From positions 1-64,000 of the forward strand of contig JARKOU010000035.1 of NCBI GenBank assembly GCA_029975645.1: 64,000 nucleotides of DNA, in the 5' to 3' direction. The position numbers were made by a program, and so were the translations under genes. The stretch is from Actinomycetales bacterium (GTDB taxonomy: Bacteria; Actinomycetota; Actinomycetes; Actinomycetales; JAHECE01). Shown here piece after piece: positions 56,725 to 64,000 of the stretch; the first letter of the stretch is position 1; each line of letters starts with the position of its first letter. The notes under the pieces were generated by a model. The model saw only the letters and a program-made list of their open reading frames with translations, did not search any database and had not been told where the DNA came from.

Positions 56725-57152
56725 CCGTCCGCCCACCGGAGGGTGCGCCCGACCCGATGCGGCAGATCTTCGTGCGGGTGCTGCGCGAACTGCTCCTCGT
56801 CACCGCCCTCATCGCCGTGCTCGGCGTCGGGATCGGCTACCTGGTGGCCGGCGGCGCCGGTGTCGCGGGCGCCTTGCTCGGCGTGGTCGTCGCGCTCGTC
56901 TTCTGCGGGACCACGGCCCTGAGCATGCTGGTGGCGCTGCACCGGCCGCTGACGGTGCTCGCGGCCGTGATCCTGGGTGCGTGGCTGGTGAAGATGCTCG
57001 TGCTCGTGGTGCTGCTCGCGGCCATCCAGGACCTGACTTTCTACGACAAGTACGTGTTCGCCGGGGTGCTGTTCGCCGTCGTGATCACCTCGATGGCGAT
57101 CGACGTGCGAGCCGTGGTCAAGGCGCGCATCCCGAACGCCGGACCGGTCTAG
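56721..57152 (+). CDS. AtpI-like small membrane protein upstream of ATP synthase genes
   Basis: 143 aa with four TM segments; ATGA overlap with the preceding gene; position before atpB. Confidence 0.7.
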   Translation: MTVRPPEGAPDPMRQIFVRVLRELLLVTALIAVLGVGIGYLVAGGAGVAGALLGVVVALVFCGTTALSMLVALHRPLTVLAAVILGAWLVKMLVLVVLLAAIQDLTFYDKYVFAGVLFAVVITSMAIDVRAVVKARIPNAGPV

Positions 57153-57260
57153 GACGAAGGTCCGAGTGCGTTACGCTCGGGCCGATGTCCCACGTGGACG
57201 GCCCACAGAGGCGTCGTCCGGACCCGTCCGCCTCGTGTTGTCCGCACCTGACCTTCGGGG

Positions 57261-59010
<1,750 letters not shown>

Positions 59011-59011
<1 letters not shown>

Positions 59012-59826
59012 TGCAGGCGACCAGCAAGGCGTCCTTCGAGGCGGCGTCGCGCTCGTGGGAGGCGGTACTCGCCGCCCACGGCGACCGCGGGCTGCACCTG
59101 GGCGAGCAGATCTACGGCGTCGCCGATCTGCTCGCCGGCTCTGCGCCGTTGCGTCGTTCGCTGAGCGACCCGTCGCGCAGCGGTGCGGACAAGGCGGAAC
59201 TCGCTGACCGAGTGCTCCGTGGCGCCGTCGACGACGAGGTGACCGACCTGGTGGCGGGCCTCGTGAGGTCGCGCTGGTCGGCTCCGGAGAGCCTTGCCGC
59301 CGCCCTCGAGGTCCTGGCGGTCGACTCGATCCTTGCGGGTGCGCAGGCCGCCGGGCGCCTCGAGTCGGTCGAGGACGAGGTGTTCCGCCTCGAGCGGCTG
59401 CTCGCCCGGGAGCGGGACCTGCGCCTCGCCCTCTCCAACCGCGACGTGCCGGCGGAACGCCGCGTCCAGCTGGTCGACTCGGTGTTTGCCGACAAGCTGG
59501 AGCCGGAGACGCGCGCGTTCCTGATCCGAGCCGTGCAAGGCGTGACCACACGGAGCATCAGCAGCGCGCTGAACTCCGCTGTCGAGCGAGCCGCGGAGCG
59601 GCGTCGGCGCTTGGTTGCGACGGTCATGGCTGCGTCACCCCTGACACCGGTGCAGGTCGGCCGGTTGCAGGGGATCCTCGAGCGTGCCTACGGGCGTCCG
59701 GTCGAGGTGAAGGTGGGCCTTGACGAGCGCGTGATCGGCGGGATGCGCATCACCGTGGGGTCCGAGGTGGTCGACGCGACCATGCTCGCAAGGCTCGACG
59801 AGGCCCGTCGCCGGCTCGCCGGCTGA
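59011..59826 (+). CDS. atpH: F0F1 ATP synthase subunit delta
   Basis: 271 aa; C-terminal VEVKVGLDERVIGGMRITVGSEVVDATMLARLDEARRRL. Confidence 0.94.
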
Positions 59827-59948
59827 GGAAGAGAACGTGACGGCGACCGACCAGGGCGTGCGGCCCTCGGACGCCGGAGTGAGTTCCGCACACACCGCAA
59901 CGACGTGGCGATCGCCCCTCGGCGATCGGAGAGATGAAGGAACGCGAC

Positions 59949-61577
59949 ATGCCTGAGCTGACCATCAAGGCCGAGGACATCCGCGCCGCGCTCGACAGCT
60001 TCGTGAGCTCGTACGAACCTGCGGCCGCGGCGGCCGAAGAGGTCGGGCACGTGTCGCTCGCCGCCGACGGCATCGCCAAGGTCGAGGGCCTCCCGGGCGC
60101 GATGGCGAACGAACTCCTGCGCTTCGAGGACGGCACGCTCGGCATCGCCCTCAACCTCGACGTGCGGGAGATCGGCGTCGTGGTGCTCGGCGACTTCTCC
60201 GGGATCGAGGAGGGCCAGGAAGTCCGCCGGACCGGGGAAGTCCTTTCGGTGCCCGTTGGCGACGGCTATCTCGGCCGCGTGGTCGATCCGCTCGGCAACC
60301 CGCTGGACGGGCTCGGCGCGATCGAGACGGAGGGACGCCGCGCGCTCGAGCTGCAGGCGCCCGGCGTGATGGCGCGCAAGAGCGTTCACGAGCCGCTCCA
60401 GACCGGCCTCAAGGCGGTCGACACGATGATCCCGATCGGTCGGGGCCAGCGGCAGCTGATCATCGGTGACCGGCAGACGGGCAAGACGGCCATCGCGCTC
60501 GACACGATCATCAACCAGAAGGCCAACTGGGACTCCGGCGACCCCGTCAAGCAGGTGCGCTGCATCTACGTGGCGGTCGGCCAGAAGGGATCCACGATCG
60601 CCGCCGTCCGCGGGGCCCTGGAGGAGTCCGGGGCGCTGGAGTACACGACGATCGTGGCCTCTCCTGCCTCCGACCCGGCCGGGTTCAAGTACATCGCGCC
60701 CTACACCGGTTCGGCGATCGGTCAGCACTGGATGTACCAGGGCAAGCACGTCCTCATCGTCTTCGACGACCTCTCCAAGCAGGCCGAGGCCTACCGCGCC
60801 GTCTCCCTTCTCCTGCGCCGGCCGCCGGGCCGCGAGGCGTACCCCGGTGACGTCTTCTACCTGCACAGCCGGCTCCTGGAGCGCTGCGCCAAGTTGTCCG
60901 ACGACCTGGGTGCGGGGTCGATGACCGGGCTCCCGATCATCGAGACCAAGGCGAACGACGTGTCCGCGTACATCCCGACGAACGTCATCTCGATCACGGA
61001 CGGGCAGATCTTCCTCCAGTCCGACCTCTTCAACGCCAACCAGCGCCCCGCCGTCGACGTCGGCATCTCGGTTTCCCGCGTGGGTGGCGCCGCCCAGGTC
61101 AAGGCCATGAAGCAGGTCGCGGGCACGCTCAAGATCGAGCTCGCGCAGTACCGTGCGCTCGAGGCGTTCGCCATGTTCGCCTCCGACCTCGACGCCGCAT
61201 CGCGCCAGCAGCTCAAGCGGGGCGCGCGTCTGATGGAGCTCCTCAAGCAACCCCAGTTCACGCCGTATCGCGTCGAGGACCAGGTGGTGATCATCTGGTC
61301 GGGGACCAAGGGGTACTTCGACGACGTCGAGATCGCCGACGTCCACCGCTTCGAGCGCGAGATGATCGAGCACCTGCGGCGCAACACCGCGGTCCTGACC
61401 ACGATCGCCGAGACCGGCAAGTTGGAGAAGGCCACCGAGGACGCGCTCCGGGCCGGAGTGGAGGAGTTCCGCAAGAACTTCATCACCGGCGCGGGGACGA
61501 CGCTCGGCGGCGAGGAGGCGGCCGAGGCCGAGGTCGTGGTCGAGACCGAGAAGATCGTCAAGCAGCGGAAGCGCTGA
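59949..61577 (+). CDS. atpA: F0F1 ATP synthase subunit alpha
   Basis: [34 protein letters not shown] Walker A. Confidence 0.97.
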   Translation: MPELTIKAEDIRAALDSFVSSYEPAAAAAEEVGHVSLAADGIAKVEGLPGAMANELLRFEDGTLGIALNLDVREIGVVVLGDFSGIEEGQEVRRTGEVLSVPVGDGYLGRVVDPLGNPLDGLGAIETEGRRALELQAPGVMARKSVHEPLQTGLKAVDTMIPIGRGQRQLIIGDRQTGKTAIALDTIINQKANWDSGDPVKQVRCIYVAVGQKGSTIAAVRGALEESGALEYTTIVASPASDPAGFKYIAPYTGSAIGQHWMYQGKHVLIVFDDLSKQAEAYRAVSLLLRRPPGREAYPGDVFYLHSRLLERCAKLSDDLGAGSMTGLPIIETKANDVSAYIPTNVISITDGQIFLQSDLFNANQRPAVDVGISVSRVGGAAQVKAMKQVAGTLKIELAQYRALEAFAMFASDLDAASRQQLKRGARLMELLKQPQFTPYRVEDQVVIIWSGTKGYFDDVEIADVHRFEREMIEHLRRNTAVLTTIAETGKLEKATEDALRAGVEEFRKNFITGAGTTLGGEEAAEAEVVVETEKIVKQRKR

Positions 61578-61580
61578 CGG

Positions 61581-62477
61581 ATGGCGGGCAAGCAGCGGGT
61601 CTACCGGCAGAGGATCAAGTCGACCCAGGCGCTGAAGAAGATCTTCCGGGCGATGGAGCTCATCGCCGCATCGCGCATCGGCAAGGCGCGCGACCGCGCG
61701 GTCCACGCCGCGCCCTACGCCCGGATGCTCACGCGCGCCCTGTCCGCGGTCGCGACGCACGCGACGGTGGACCACCCCCTCACGCGCCCGCGCACGGACA
61801 CGAACCGCGTGGCGATCCTCGCGGTGACGGCCGATCGAGGCATGGCAGGCGCGTACACCGCCTCGGTGCTCCGGGAGACCGAACGGCTCATCGAGCGGCT
61901 CACCGAGGAAGGGAAACAACCCCAGATCTACGTGACCGGGCGCCGCGGCCTCGGGTACTTCACCTTCCGGCAGCGCCCCGTCGCGGGGAGTTGGGTAGGG
62001 GAATCGGACGCGCCCACAGTGGAGACGGCGCACGAGATCGCCGACACGCTGCTCGCCGCCTTCAACGCGCCCGCGGACGAGGGCGGGGTGAGTGAACTGC
62101 ACATCGTCTACACCCGGTTCTCCTCCATGGTCAGCCAAGCGCCGCGGGTGCTGCGGATGATCCCGCTCGAGGTCGTCGAGGGCGTCGAGGTGCCGACTGC
62201 CGACGAGGTGCTCCCGCTGTACGAGTTCGAGCCGTCGGAGGAAGCCGTGCTGGACGGGCTCCTGCCGCTGTACATCCGCAGCCGGATCTACGCCTCCCTG
62301 CTCCAGGCGGCGGCGTCGGAGCTGGCTGCGCGGCAGCGGGCCATGCACACGGCGACCGAGAACGCGGACGAACTCATCCGCACGTACACCCGCCTTGCCA
62401 ACACGGCCCGCCAGGCCGAGATCACCCAAGAGATCAGCGAGATCGTCTCGGGCGCTGACGCCCTGGCATCGAGCTGA
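61581..62477 (+). CDS. atpG: F0F1 ATP synthase subunit gamma
   Basis: 298 aa; KQRVYRQRIKSTQALKKIFRAMELIAASRIGKA, C-terminal RQAEITQEISEIVSGADAL. Confidence 0.96.
   Translation: MAGKQRVYRQRIKSTQALKKIFRAMELIAASRIGKARDRAVHAAPYARMLTRALSAVATHATVDHPLTRPRTDTNRVAILAVTADRGMAGAYTASVLRETERLIERLTEEGKQPQIYVTGRRGLGYFTFRQRPVAGSWVGESDAPTVETAHEIADTLLAAFNAPADEGGVSELHIVYTRFSSMVSQAPRVLRMIPLEVVEGVEVPTADEVLPLYEFEPSEEAVLDGLLPLYIRSRIYASLLQAAASELAARQRAMHTATENADELIRTYTRLANTARQAEITQEISEIVSGADALASS

Positions 62478-64000
<1,523 letters not shown>

Overview
This is a high-GC actinobacterial chromosome segment, probably from a fermentative, Cellulomonas/Actinotalea-like lineage (my inference). The gene content is overwhelmingly core metabolism. 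In order: guaB3; a fructose-PTS block (fruR-type DeoR regulator, fruK, EIIA, EIIBC, ptsH, ptsI); fumC; ackA-pta; surf1; DUF3817; guaA; a glycosyltransferase; a divergent PspC/LiaF-like plus PspC-kinase/LuxR regulator envelope-stress locus; DUF456 and DUF4097 proteins; kgd/sucA; an ABC transporter with a two-component system; a CNNM/HlyC pair; an M23 peptidase; adhE; tRNA-Arg(CCG); a Zn-ADH; argS-lysA-hom-thrC-thrB-rho-rpmE-prfA-prmC; an MBL/beta-CASP protein; VanZ; Sua5/YrdC; a WecA-like transferase; and the atpI-like-B-E-F-H-A-G-D operon, with atpD cut off by the window end. I found no CRISPR array, prophage, transposase, secondary-metabolite cluster or recognisable defence system, and no convincing undescribed multi-gene system. 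The most unusual signals are non-coding or low-complexity: (i) a nested 19-bp/64-bp repeat array between tRNA-Arg and adhE; (ii) several unrelated 15-21 bp tandem repeats in intergenic regions and protein tails; (iii) large near-perfect inverted repeats at fumC/ackA, prfA/prmC and pta/surf1; (iv) three heptamers on an exact 11-bp phase in the divergent PspC promoter; (v) a hairpin covering the rho Shine-Dalgarno. Gene calls rest on reading the translated ORFs; no database search was run.
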